Positions 22,283 to 30,299 of a stretch of DNA of 64,000 nucleotides are shown one piece after another; the first letter of the stretch is position 1, and each line of letters starts with the position of its first letter. The stretch is from Bacillota bacterium (lineage in GTDB: Bacteria > Bacillota > DTU030 > DUMP01), in the NCBI GenBank assembly GCA_030154105.1, contig JASKKP010000001.1, forward strand, positions 165,286 through 229,285. The letters run 5' to 3'. The position numbers and the translations under genes were made by a program. The notes under the pieces were generated by a model that saw only the letters and a list, made by a program, of their open reading frames with translations, did not search any database and was not told the origin of the DNA.

Positions 22283-23138
22283 TTTCTCCCTCCCAATACT
22301 GGTGAAAATACCGATAGAGGGCAACCAAGTTTTCGATAGAATCCGGCGTAAAACCGCCGTCGCTGGAGAATATATAACCGCTTCCGGCAAAAAGTTCCAT
22401 GACAAAGCGCATATCGGCCCGCAAAGCTCCATTGCCTTGGCCGTCAAAATGGAGATTAAAATTGCCCATAAAAGCGGCTTGGCCGGCGATAAGCCGTTTT
22501 ATATCCTTTAAGGCTTCGTAATCCAAGCCGTCAAATCCGTGAAGGACGTCTACCTTAAGGGCCAGCAAATCCGGCAGGATGGGCTTTATGAATCCGTCCG
22601 AGTGAAAGAAGGCCGGTTTCCCTAGCTGGTGTATGATGTCAACCAGCTCTTTGAGTTCGGGAAATAGAAATTCCCTTAAGGCTTTCGGTGAAAACAAAGG
22701 TCCGTTTTTTCCCGCCAGATCATCCAGAATAAAGATCCCGTCCACCTCAAATTGCGCCAGCTGCTCTAAAAGGGATTCGCGCCTTTTTCTTATCTGCCCC
22801 AGGACCCGACGGTACTTTTCCGGCTCCTTTTTAATCATCCGGGCGGCCACTTCCAGGGTGAGTTCCGTAAGGCTCTGCCAGAATATACCTGGAAGGGCTG
22901 CAAGTACGAAGTAATCCGTATACATTAGAAAGTACCTCAGTTCATCCAACGCTGAGGATAAACCGTCATTTCCCGGCAAATCAGGGTTTAAATGTACCAC
23001 GACCAGGTCGGCCCCGAGGGCCCGGAGCAATCTCGCTTTGTCTTCGAGAGATAAACCTAAAAGCGCCATCTCACCACAGGGGGGCCTGTCTAAAATCTTC
23101 CTTTCCAGTGCGGCCCTTACCCTGTCTTTTTTCTTCAC
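22275..23138 (-). CDS. short UroD-fold methyltransferase-like protein, paralogue B, with altered zinc site
   Basis: This UroD/MtaA-superfamily member is shorter (287 residues) than its neighbours. It begins with the family N-terminus KKKDRVRAALERKILDRPP. Where paralogues A and C have HICG and a late Cys, it has HSDG (in AFFHSDGFIKP) and SSDGG, so the zinc thiolate ligands appear to be missing. In related systems such proteins may bind the methyl donor instead of a thiol acceptor, so it may be the substrate-side methyltransferase; this is inference. Its start lies 68 bases inside paralogue C. Confidence 0.78.
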   Translation of the reverse strand: MKKKDRVRAALERKILDRPPCGEMALLGLSLEDKARLLRALGADLVVVHLNPDLPGNDGLSSALDELRYFLMYTDYFVLAALPGIFWQSLTELTLEVAARMIKKEPEKYRRVLGQIRKRRESLLEQLAQFEVDGIFILDDLAGKNGPLFSPKALREFLFPELKELVDIIHQLGKPAFFHSDGFIKPILPDLLALKVDVLHGFDGLDYEALKDIKRLIAGQAAFMGNFNLHFDGQGNGALRADMRFVMELFAGSGYIFSSDGGFTPDSIENLVALYRYFHQYWEGENA

Positions 23139-24159
23139 TCGGCCCCTCTCCCTTCGCCGCTCGAACCATGGCCCGGATGTTTGCTACAGGCGTCCTCGGG
23201 CCTATGCCACAGGCAGGGGCTAAAATGCCGGCGCCTTGCTTGATGGAAGTCATTGCCGCTACCGCCACCTTTTCCGGAGTTCCTTTTTCCAGCAGATAGG
23301 AGCTCACGTTGCCCATAACGACCTTTCCGGGCAGGCTTTCCTTCACCTCGCGCAGGCTCGTAACGGCGTCGATGCTGAGGACGGGTGATTTCAATTTGCT
23401 GAGCTCGGCCAGCACCGGCCCAAGCCTACCGCAGATGTGTACCATGGCATACCCAGAAGAGGCCTCTACCGCCTCCGTTATTTTGTTGATATACGGTACG
23501 ACTACTTCCGAAAAGGCCCTTGGTCCCAAGATCTCGCCGGTACCGCTGGGATCGGCTATATTAATTACATCCGCTCCGGCCCTCAGCATGGCTCCGGCAA
23601 AGAATATTAGGTTGTCGGTGACAAAATCGAGGAACCTCAAAGCAATCTCCGGCTTTCGCCTAAGGGCCTTGTAGAATTCCATAGGCTCGATAAGGGAAGT
23701 GGCGAGACTTATAGGCCCGGTGATATTCCCAATAACCGGGGTCTCGGGGCAGCTTCCTTTCAATATCCGTACCGCTTCCAGCACGGTGGAAACCCGGTAG
23801 TGTTCTTCGGTTATTGACGGCAGGTTTTCCCAATCCTCAATTCTTTTCAACGGGTATTCCACTATCCGCGGCTCGGTAGATTCGGTGCCCAGGAAGACTT
23901 TGGCGCCGAGGGCCTCGGCCTCTACCGTCATGCAGAAGGGCACGCCCACATTTTCGATTTCCCCGAGGTGCTTCACGCCCAGAGAAAGCATGGCCATTTC
24001 TTTCGGGTCGATATGGGCCTGCGGCCACCTGTGCCCTGTGGCCATCATCACCTCCAGGACCGCCATATTCATCATACCCCCGGGGCATATCGCAGGCACC
24101 CGGTCTACCGGCCTGCCTTCCAGCACGCTTATGAGCCTCGTCTTTTCGCTGACCGTCAT
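23071..24159 (-). CDS. MtaA-like UroD-fold corrinoid methyltransferase, paralogue C
   Basis: This 362-residue protein of the UroD/MtaA/CmuA superfamily keeps the full zinc pattern: HICGR in YAMVHICGRLGP, and a late Cys in LAPACGIGPRTPVANI. It lies directly after the corrinoid-protein gene with an ATGA overlap, as in methyltransferase operons. ATG at 24159 follows AAGGAGGAGG; a longer open frame upstream overlaps the corrinoid gene and is discarded. The Lys/Arg-rich C-terminal tail after AMVRAAKG lies in the overlap with paralogue B. It probably transfers the methyl group between the corrinoid and a thiol or folate acceptor; which one is unknown. Confidence 0.85.
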   Translation of the reverse strand: MTVSEKTRLISVLEGRPVDRVPAICPGGMMNMAVLEVMMATGHRWPQAHIDPKEMAMLSLGVKHLGEIENVGVPFCMTVEAEALGAKVFLGTESTEPRIVEYPLKRIEDWENLPSITEEHYRVSTVLEAVRILKGSCPETPVIGNITGPISLATSLIEPMEFYKALRRKPEIALRFLDFVTDNLIFFAGAMLRAGADVINIADPSGTGEILGPRAFSEVVVPYINKITEAVEASSGYAMVHICGRLGPVLAELSKLKSPVLSIDAVTSLREVKESLPGKVVMGNVSSYLLEKGTPEKVAVAAMTSIKQGAGILAPACGIGPRTPVANIRAMVRAAKGEGPSEEKRQGKGRTGKEDFRQAPLW

Positions 24160-24833
24160 CGTCCTCCTCCTTGCGACGCCTTGGCCTGTGTTATTCCGAG
24201 CATTTCTTTGGCGACCCTCACGGCGCGGGCGGCATTTTCGCCGTATCCGTCGGCACCTATGGAACTGGCAAAGCTCGGGGATATAGGTGCGCCGCCAACC
24301 AGAACCTTTACCCTTCCCCTTAAGTTTTCTTTTTCCAGCAGATCGATGACCTTTTTCATCTCTCCCATGGTGGTCGTCATGAGGGTAGAAAGGCACAGCA
24401 AGTCGGCATTAACTTCCCTGACCTTCTCGACAAAAGCCTTGGCCGGCACATTCCTGCCCAGGTCATGCACGGAAAAACCCGACGCTTCGAGCATTACCTT
24501 CACCAGGTTTTTCCCTATGTCATGGGTGTCCCCTTCTACCACCCCGATCACGACCGACCCAAGGTAGAGATTTTCCTCTCTTTCGATATGCGGGGTCACC
24601 ACACTGAGCCCCGCGTACATGGCATCCGAGCAGAGCAGCAGTTCCGGCACGAAATACTCGTTTTCTTCAAAAAGCTTACCGGCCTGGTTCATGCCGGCTA
24701 CTAGACCTTCGTTGATTATCACCAGCGGATCGATGCCGGCCGCCAGCGCTTCTTGTGTGCGTTCTGCTGTAGCTTCTTCGTCCATGGAGAGAACGCTGTT
24801 GGCAATGGCTTTTAACAATCCTTCAAATTCCAA
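24156..24833 (-). CDS. methyltransferase corrinoid protein
   Basis: This 225-residue protein carries the corrinoid cofactor between methyltransferases. It has the helical cap domain (about residues 1-88) and a B12-binding Rossmann-like domain. The lower axial ligand is His104 in the DxHxxG motif (GDTHDIGKN), followed by the typical LSTLMTTTMGEMKK and VLVGGAPIS segments. It resembles MtaC/MtvC-type proteins. I choose TTG at 24833 because AGAGGGGG lies six bases upstream and it starts at the cap domain; an upstream start would add 21 hydrophobic residues. It is the first gene of the seven-gene operon. Confidence 0.9.
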   Translation of the reverse strand: MEFEGLLKAIANSVLSMDEEATAERTQEALAAGIDPLVIINEGLVAGMNQAGKLFEENEYFVPELLLCSDAMYAGLSVVTPHIEREENLYLGSVVIGVVEGDTHDIGKNLVKVMLEASGFSVHDLGRNVPAKAFVEKVREVNADLLCLSTLMTTTMGEMKKVIDLLEKENLRGRVKVLVGGAPISPSFASSIGADGYGENAARAVRVAKEMLGITQAKASQGGGR

Positions 24834-24916
24834 AGGAGAACCCCCTCTTAATTCCAAGTATTTCAATATGAATAATAGGGTTATGGCGCGGAACATAGGT
24901 CGGGTCGTGGGCGTGG

Positions 24917-25010
24917 GGGTGACATTGTCACCCTGAAGCTCGTCTGAGAAAATACCACCTATGAGCGTGCCGGTGACATATCAAAGACTAGTTTCGGGTG
25001 ACAAAGTCAC
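24917..25010 (-). promoter_or_regulatory. two GTGAC-N3-GTCAC palindromes upstream of the corrinoid operon
   Basis: GGGTGACATTGTCACCC (24917-24933) is a perfect palindrome around one central base. A second copy, GTGACAAAGTCAC, lies at 24998-25010, 79 bases away, and a half-copy (GTGACATATCA) at 24973-24983 lies between. All are in the 209-base gap between cysK and the corrinoid gene, suggesting operators for a dimeric regulator. I see no clear sigma-A promoter, and GGCAC nearby lacks a sigma-54 -12 element. Confidence 0.6.
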
Positions 25011-25042
25011 TGACGCCCTATAGGGATGAAGGTACGTTGCGC

Positions 25043-25969
25043 CTACACGTCGGCGAAAAGCGGAGTGGAGAGATACCGCTCCCCTGTATCTGGGAAGATG
25101 GCCACGATTAGCTTCCCCTTGTTCTCCGGCCGGGCGGCGAGCTTGGCGGCCGCCCAAGCGGCGGCGCCGGCCGAGATCCCGGTGAGGATGCCCTCTTCCC
25201 GGGCCAAGCGGCGGGCCATGGCGAAAGCGTCTTCGTCGGTGACGGGGATGATTTCGTCCAGAATGTCTCGGTTTAGCACCTTAGGCACGAATCCGGCGCC
25301 GATTCCTTGAATTCCATGCCTGCCTGGCGCGCCGCCGGAGAGAACGGGGGAGGCGGCCGGCTCGACGGCCACCGCCCGGAAACCGGGTTTACGCGCCTTG
25401 ATTACCTCGGCGATTCCGGTGATGGTGCCGCCTGTGCCCACTCCGGCGACGACAATGTCGACTTTACCGTCGGTATCCTGCCAGATCTCCTCCGCCGTGG
25501 TTTCTCGATGGGCGGCCGGGTTGGCGGCGTTTTCAAATTGCTGGGGAATGAAATACCGCGGGTCTTCGGCGGCCAGCTGCTGGGCGCGGGCAACGGCGCC
25601 TTTCATTCCCTCGTCGCCGGGCGTGAGGACGAGCTCGGCGCCCAAAGCCTTTAGGATTTGTTGCCGCTCGCGACTCATGGTCTCGGGCATCACCAAGACG
25701 CAGCGTATTCCGCGCGCGGCGCAGGCGAAGGCCAGCCCGATGCCGGTGTTGCCGCTGGTAGGTTCAACTACCACCGAGTCGGGGCCTAGTCTCCCGGCGC
25801 GAGCCGCCTCGTCTAACATGCGGACGGCGATGCGGTCCTTTACGCTCCCCAGCGGGTTGAAGAATTCGAGCTTAGCCGCAACTGTAGCCCCGTCGGGCGG
25901 CACTACCCTCCTAAGGCGCACAAGCGGCGTTCGGCCGACAAGCTGGGTTATATCATCGGCAATCTTCAT
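25043..25969 (-). CDS. cysK: cysteine synthase (O-acetylserine sulfhydrylase)
   Basis: CysK makes cysteine from O-acetylserine and sulfide with PLP. The 308-residue protein carries the PLP lysine in NPLGSVKDR (about residues 38-46), the loop [19 protein letters not shown], and the phosphate/active-site region [22 protein letters not shown]. Unlike the MccA-like paralogue 5.6 kb away, all signatures are CysK type. It lies about 100 bases downstream of cysE and is presumably controlled by the cysteine T-box ahead of cysE. The gap between cysE and cysK shows no clear terminator. Confidence 0.93.
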   Translation of the reverse strand: MKIADDITQLVGRTPLVRLRRVVPPDGATVAAKLEFFNPLGSVKDRIAVRMLDEAARAGRLGPDSVVVEPTSGNTGIGLAFACAARGIRCVLVMPETMSRERQQILKALGAELVLTPGDEGMKGAVARAQQLAAEDPRYFIPQQFENAANPAAHRETTAEEIWQDTDGKVDIVVAGVGTGGTITGIAEVIKARKPGFRAVAVEPAASPVLSGGAPGRHGIQGIGAGFVPKVLNRDILDEIIPVTDEDAFAMARRLAREEGILTGISAGAAAWAAAKLAARPENKGKLIVAIFPDTGERYLSTPLFADV

Positions 25970-26071
25970 TATCAGTTCTCCTTCCCGAAATGGTTTTGTT
26001 CAGGCCCGTTCCGGATTCATTCCTCCTGTCCGTCTCATGCGGAAGGGGAAAATGCCGGGGCCGGTGAGGGC

Positions 26072-26749
26072 TTAGATGTAGTATTCCGGCTCGGCGCGAC
26101 GGTGAGGCGGGCGCTCGCCGATATGCATTGGGGAGGTACCTAAGGAATTTAAGAAGGATTCCCAAGCGGCCACCCGCCGCTCCAGAAAAGCCAACCTCTC
26201 CGCCAGCGGTGCCCAGGCTTCGGCTTCGGCCAGGGCGCGCGGGCGCACGGCCCGTCCAGGTACGCCTACCACGGTAGTTCCGGGCGCAACGTCCTTGACC
26301 ACTACCGCGCCCGCGCCGATTTTTGCCCCGTCGCCGATGCGGATGGGCCCCAGTATCTGTGCTCCGGCCCCGATGAAGACGTTATTACCGACCGTAGGGT
26401 GCCGTTTCCCCGTGTGTTTGCCGGTGCCTCCTAAGGTGACGCCGTGGTAAATCGTCACGTTATCGCCGATTTCGGCCGTTTCGCCGATAACGGTGCCGGC
26501 GCCGTGATCGATGAAGAGGTTTTTCCCTATCTTGGCTCCGGGATGGATTTCAATGCCGGTGAGGTGACGGCTGAGTTGGGAGACAAGCCGCGCTAAGAAA
26601 CGCAGCTTCCGCTCATACAGCCAGTGGGCGATACGGTGAAAGAAAACAGCATGCAGTCCGGGATAGCAAAGGATAACCTCCGCTAGGCTGGGCCGTGCCG
26701 GGTCCCGGGCCTGGATGGCCCGCGCCAGTTGCCAGAGTTCGGCAATCAT
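26072..26749 (-). CDS. cysE: serine O-acetyltransferase
   Basis: CysE acetylates serine with acetyl-CoA to O-acetylserine, the substrate of CysK. The 225-residue protein has the short N-terminal helical domain and a left-handed beta-helix from about residue 65. It shows hexapeptide repeats ([18 protein letters not shown]), [25 protein letters not shown] with the catalytic His/Asp region, and [19 protein letters not shown] at 26749 follows AAAGGAGGAG. It is the first gene after the T-box leader, so cysteine shortage should raise its expression. Confidence 0.95.
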   Translation of the reverse strand: MIAELWQLARAIQARDPARPSLAEVILCYPGLHAVFFHRIAHWLYERKLRFLARLVSQLSRHLTGIEIHPGAKIGKNLFIDHGAGTVIGETAEIGDNVTIYHGVTLGGTGKHTGKRHPTVGNNVFIGAGAQILGPIRIGDGAKIGAGAVVVKDVAPGTTVVGVPGRAVRPRALAEAEAWAPLAERLAFLERRVAAWESFLNSLGTSPMHIGERPPHRRAEPEYYI

Positions 26750-26902
26750 GAAGAGCTCCTCCTTTCATGCCCCGCGTCCTAGAGAAGAACCGGAAGAACC
26801 GAGTAAAGCGGTCGGCGTAGCTGTGGCCTTCTTCGTCGTGTTTAGCGCGGGTTTCCGCCGGACATCGCGTGCGCTGCACCAGGCCCACCTCCTTTCCCAA
26901 AC

Positions 26903-27165
26903 AAAAACCTCCGCCTCGGTCAGAGGCGGAGGTCCACTCCGCGGTTCCACTCTGCTTGGGCAATACAAGCCCCGCTCGACAAGGGGACTACCATCCCCCG
27001 CGGCTTTAACGGGCCTTCCCGGCGGCACCTACTCCTTTCGGCGCCGCGGCTCCGGGGTGCACTTCAGCCGACCTTCCTGAGGGTTGCTTCCAGCCGCCGA
27101 CAACCCCTCTCTGCCAGGAAGCCTTCAGCTTACTCTACCCCGTCTCTGCCTTCTTCAGCTGGTTT
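26903..27165 (-). ncRNA. T-box leader, cysteine-specific
   Basis: On the minus strand this leader has the T-box core GTGGAACCGC (26941-26950), followed by a terminator in which CCTCCGCCTC pairs with GAGGCGGAGG and ends in TTTTT (26903-26932). In the specifier region the sequence reads GAAG-TGC-ACC, so TGC (27059-27061) is a cysteine codon in the expected context. Uncharged tRNA-Cys should favour the antiterminator and allow cysE-cysK transcription. The specifier fits the genes controlled, which supports both calls. Confidence 0.93.
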
Positions 27166-27171
27166 AGTAGC

Positions 27172-27200
27172 ATTATAGCACTACGGCACAAGTACGTCAA
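27172..27200 (-). promoter_or_regulatory. promoter of the cysteine T-box operon
   Basis: TTGACG (27195-27200), a 17-base spacer and TATAAT (27172-27177) give a near-consensus sigma-A promoter on the minus strand. Transcription should start near 27165, just ahead of the T-box stem I region. Confidence 0.88.
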
Positions 27201-27211
27201 CCGGCAGGCCG

Positions 27212-27664
27212 CTAGTCTTCCACCTGCGCGATGGCCTGCTGGGGCGAGAGGTTGGCGTAAACCACACCCATAATGCCGGGCAGGTAACGATCCATGGTGC
27301 TCAGGTTGGCGTAAACCAGGTTTTTCACCAGGGCCGGAGTAAGTTCGTCGCCTTCCACGTCGATGGAAGTTTTGTAGCGAATTTCTCCGTCGCTAAAATC
27401 CAGCTCAAAATTGCCGATGACGAGGCCGTAATTGGCCCGGGTAAGGTACTCGGCCACCGCCAGCCGTTTTGCTTCCGGAACTTTAATCGGGCAGACGGAG
27501 TAGAAGATAAACTGCTGTTGCTCTTCGCGGGCTTCAGCCCAGCACTGCCAGTTCCCATTGCGGCCGCTGCACGGTAGGCTGAGAATCGGTTTGCCCTCGA
27601 TGCGGGCGAACTTCCAGTCATCCTCGATAAAAAATTGGATGGCGGTCGCCAAGATTGGGCCCAT
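27212..27664 (-). CDS. YbjN-domain protein
   Basis: This 150-residue soluble protein resembles the YbjN family (a predicted sensory-transduction or chaperone-like fold related to type III secretion chaperones). It has an N-terminal segment FFIEDDWKFARIEGKPILSLPCSGRNGNWQC and a second half DGEIRYKTSIDVEGDELTPALVKNLVYANLSTMDRYLPGI typical of the family. ATG at 27664 follows CTAGGAGGTGG; the frame is open upstream but without a site. It is transcribed divergently from the aldo/keto reductase. Its function is unknown. Confidence 0.75.
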   Translation of the reverse strand: MGPILATAIQFFIEDDWKFARIEGKPILSLPCSGRNGNWQCWAEAREEQQQFIFYSVCPIKVPEAKRLAVAEYLTRANYGLVIGNFELDFSDGEIRYKTSIDVEGDELTPALVKNLVYANLSTMDRYLPGIMGVVYANLSPQQAIAQVED

Positions 27665-27861
27665 TTTTCCACCTCCTAGGAAGAGGGTAATACTCGCATA
27701 AGTAGTGACATGTATTCGCCGTCGTGGCGGCAGGTTCCTGCAAGGGGTCCTCTGCCTGTAGTATCGAGCGCGGTGAAGGGTGGTCTTCACACGGAGGGAA
27801 GGATTTTGGCGGCGCACAGCGAAGAACCACCTATAGTGCCAATAGAGCGAGGTGATAGCGC

Positions 27862-28878
27862 ATGGAAATGAGACGGCTCGGGCGCACGGGCCTTAAGGTT
27901 TCTCTTATCGGCTTCGGCGGCATTCCCATTCAAAGGGTAAAGCGGGAAGCAGCGGCGGAGGTTCTCCGGGCGGCGCTGGCGGCGGGCATCAACTTTTTTG
28001 ACACGGCGCGGGGCTACACCGACAGTGAGGAAAAGTTCGGCCTGGTCTTGGGAAAGGAAGGGCCGCGCCCCGTCATCGCCACGAAATCTATGGCCCGCAC
28101 GAGAGAGGGTATGGCCGCCGATATTGACCGGAGCTTGAGCAGCCTTAAAGTGGACTATATTGACCTCTACCAGCTCCATAACGTTCGCTCGCGGGAGGAA
28201 CTCCGGCAGGTCCTCGCCCCCGACGGCGCCCTGGCCGCCCTGCGGGAGGCGCAGGCGGCAGGGAAGGTGCGGCACGTGGGCATTACCGGGCATGTGGTAG
28301 ACGTGCTGATGGAAGCCGTCCGGACGGGGGAGTTCGAGACGGTGCAGTTCCCCTTTAATGCGGTGGAAAAGGAAGGAGCGGCGCGGCTACTACCCCTGGC
28401 TGAAAAACTGGACCTGGGCGTGATTGTAATGAAACCCCTGGCCGGCGGGGCCTTGCGACCGGTGCGGTCGGCGCTACGCTTTCTCTTCGACTACCCGGTT
28501 TCCACCATCATTCCCGGCGCCGATTCCGTGGCCCAGGTGAAAGAAAATGCCGCCCTAGGGGTCGACCCCGTCCCGCTGACCCCAGCCGAGAGGGAGGAGT
28601 TGGCCCGGCAGATCGAGAGGCTGGGCAACCGTTTTTGCCGTCGCTGCGAGTACTGCTTGCCCTGCCCGCAGGGGATAAACATCCCGTTCATTTTTGTGCT
28701 CGACGGGTATTGGACGCGCTACGGGCTGCAAGAGTGGGCGGAGGAACGGTATAGGGCGCTCGACGTCCGGGCGGATGCCTGCGTGGAGTGCGGTACCTGC
28801 GAAAGCCGCTGTCCGTACAATTTGCCCATCCGCGAGCTCTTAAAGGAAGCTCAAGACCATTTGAGCCGGGCCAAATGA
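27862..28878 (+). CDS. aldo/keto reductase with C-terminal 4Fe-4S ferredoxin domain
   Basis: This is a fusion of an aldo/keto reductase barrel (about residues 1-255) with a C-terminal iron-sulfur domain, 338 residues in all. The catalytic set is complete: Asp47 and Tyr52 (FFDTARGYTD), Lys75 (ATKS) and His106 (LYQLHNV). The tail has two cysteine clusters, CRRCEYCLPCPQG and CVECGTCESRCPYNLP, fitting two 4Fe-4S centres. Such fusions are common in anaerobes, and the substrate is unknown. ATG at 27862 follows GAGGTGATAGCGC. A related but distinct copy lies at 33477-34430. Confidence 0.9.
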   Translation: MEMRRLGRTGLKVSLIGFGGIPIQRVKREAAAEVLRAALAAGINFFDTARGYTDSEEKFGLVLGKEGPRPVIATKSMARTREGMAADIDRSLSSLKVDYIDLYQLHNVRSREELRQVLAPDGALAALREAQAAGKVRHVGITGHVVDVLMEAVRTGEFETVQFPFNAVEKEGAARLLPLAEKLDLGVIVMKPLAGGALRPVRSALRFLFDYPVSTIIPGADSVAQVKENAALGVDPVPLTPAEREELARQIERLGNRFCRRCEYCLPCPQGINIPFIFVLDGYWTRYGLQEWAEERYRALDVRADACVECGTCESRCPYNLPIRELLKEAQDHLSRAK

Positions 28879-28943
28879 AAGGGGATGTCCCTATCTTTGC
28901 TACTTTGTACCTCGCTTCAGCCCGCTTTTAGCATTAGACGAGG

Positions 28944-28972
28944 TTGACAGGAGTTTACACGGGTAAAATAAT
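28944..28972 (+). promoter_or_regulatory. probable promoter of the mntA-hepT pair
   Basis: TTGACA (28944-28949) is followed, after 17 bases, by AATAAT (28967-28972) within an A/T-rich stretch. The first gene starts 34 bases downstream. The -35 is consensus but the -10 is weak. Confidence 0.55.
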
Positions 28973-29005
28973 AAAAGAGCAACACTTTTGTAAAGAAGGG
29001 CCAAT

Positions 29006-29431
29006 ATGAATCAACTGGTTTTAAGTGGCGTATGTCAACGTTTGGGCGTAGCTCTGGTCTACCTGTTTGGTTCTCAGGCTGAAAACGGCCTAAAGCTTCT
29101 CCAGGGTGAAAAAGTCAGGATAACAGACCCGTTAGCGGATCTCGATGTCGGCATAGTAACTGAAAAGCCATTGCCTTCCGGAGCTGAGCGTTGTCGCTTG
29201 TACGCCGAGCTCCACAATGCCTTCCAAGATGTATTCGCGCCGTTCCCCGTAGACTTGACTTTGCTTGAGGAGAACCATGCTGTCTTCCAGGCTGAGGCGA
29301 TAAAAGGAATATGCGTCTTCTCGAGCAGTCAGGAGCGTCGTGACCAATACGAAATGAACGTTCTGCGCCGAGCTGCCGATTTTCGACCTTTCCTTGAAAA
29401 GTTCTTTGAAGAGGCTCTGGAGGGGGTGTAG
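29006..29431 (+). CDS. mntA: MntA-like minimal nucleotidyltransferase (antitoxin)
   Basis: This is a 141-residue minimal nucleotidyltransferase, paired with a HEPN toxin gene. In the known MntA/HepT system the antitoxin AMPylates the toxin on a tyrosine. Here the catalytic GS motif (YLFGSQAENG), the paired aspartates (LADLDVGIV) and the third Asp (FPVDLTLL) are present. The GS-to-DxD spacing is longer than usual, with an insert of about ten residues (LKLLQGEKVRI). The start at 29006 lies after AAGAAGGGCC. Codon use is more A/T-rich than its neighbours, as expected for a mobile toxin-antitoxin module. Confidence 0.85.
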   Translation: MNQLVLSGVCQRLGVALVYLFGSQAENGLKLLQGEKVRITDPLADLDVGIVTEKPLPSGAERCRLYAELHNAFQDVFAPFPVDLTLLEENHAVFQAEAIKGICVFSSSQERRDQYEMNVLRRAADFRPFLEKFFEEALEGV

Positions 29432-29434
29432 GGG

Positions 29435-29881
29435 GTGGAACTCAACCGGGTTTTGCTAGAACAACGGCTGGTGATGCTACAGGGTTATCTTGAGGAACTG
29501 GAGAAATTGGCCCAGATCGATAGGCAAGAGTTCGTTTCGAACAAGATTATAGTTGCCGCCGCTGAAAGCTACCTCCGGCGCTCCCTGGAAGTTGTCTTCG
29601 ATATAGGCCGGCATATCCTGGCCAAGAGCGGCCTGGTTGACCTGGCCTCGGAATACAAAACTATAGCGCGTGGGCTGGTGAGCAAAGGTGTTGTAGCCCC
29701 GGAACTGGGCGAAAAGCTGACTCAGATGGCCGGATACCGCAACCGTCTGGTTCATCTCTACCACCAGGTAACTGACGAAGAACTCTACGAAATAATCAGC
29801 CATGATTTACCTGATTTCCGCGCGTTCTTGCACGCGATCAAGAACATTTTGGCCGGGCCAGGCCGGCTGCCCGAAGCTTGA
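29435..29881 (+). CDS. hepT: HepT-like HEPN-domain RNase toxin
   Basis: This 148-residue all-helical HEPN (DUF86) protein contains the motif RNRLVHLY near residues 104-111. It fits R-x4-H-x-Y: Arg and His form the RNase site, and the Tyr is the residue AMPylated by MntA in the characterised pair. It starts with GTG three bases after the mntA stop, so antitoxin comes first and the two are cotranscribed. The stop codon lies within the -35 box of the next promoter. Confidence 0.88.
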   Translation: MELNRVLLEQRLVMLQGYLEELEKLAQIDRQEFVSNKIIVAAAESYLRRSLEVVFDIGRHILAKSGLVDLASEYKTIARGLVSKGVVAPELGEKLTQMAGYRNRLVHLYHQVTDEELYEIISHDLPDFRAFLHAIKNILAGPGRLPEA

Positions 29882-29906
29882 CGAAAATGGCCGATCGTGG
29901 TAAAAT
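29878..29906 (+). promoter_or_regulatory. promoter of the tryptophan T-box/trpP unit
   Basis: TTGACG (29878-29883), 17 bases and TAAAAT (29901-29906) form a good sigma-A promoter. The -35 box overlaps the hepT stop codon. Confidence 0.85.
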
Positions 29907-29913
29907 GAAAAAC

Positions 29914-30213
29914 AATAAAGAGATAACTTCAATGATCGGGAAGAGTAGGCCGCGCTGACGCTTCCAGAGAGCCGGGGCGGGTGGGAATCCGGCAGCGCAA
30001 ACGTCGGCCGAATGGACCCGGGAGAAGCAGATCGAAACGCGCCTTTAGCTCAGCTTGGCCGAGAGGCGCGGAGTAGTGGCTGCCGGCCGTCCGCCGTTAA
30101 CCGGACAGGGTATCGGGCGTAAGCCCCGTACCCGGTGAGGGGGGCCTTTAGGGCCCAAGTAGGGTGGCACCGCGAGCAGACCTCTCGTCCCTTTTCGGGG
30201 CGAGGGGTTTTTT
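29914..30213 (+). ncRNA. T-box leader, tryptophan-specific
   Basis: The leader carries the T-box core AGGGTGGCACCGCG (about 30160-30174) and a terminator in which CCTCTCG and CGAGGGG pair, ending in TTTTTT (30181-30213). The specifier context reads GAA-TGG-ACC, placing a Trp codon at 30013-30015. This matches the downstream tryptophan transporter gene. A hairpin GCGCCT...AGGCGC near 30040-30075 is probably stem II. Confidence 0.93.
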
Positions 30214-30299
30214 GTTACCCGTGGGGAGGTGAACGGCATGACGTGAAGGGCGGAGCGCGTACCGCCAATTATAGCCATTTCCGCTGGAGGAGGATTTAC

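Noticed and set aside
24950..24975. sigma-54 promoter ahead of the corrinoid operon
   Set aside because: GGCAC is present on the minus strand, but no TTGC-like -12 element follows at the required distance.
26613..26963. open frame between the cysteine T-box and cysE
   Set aside because: It runs through the T-box terminator and into cysE in another frame, with no family-like sequence.
30040..30075. tRNA-like D-arm sequence TTTAGCTCAGCTTGG
   Set aside because: It lies inside the tryptophan T-box leader and forms the GCGCCT/AGGCGC hairpin. There is no anticodon arm, T-arm or acceptor stem around it.
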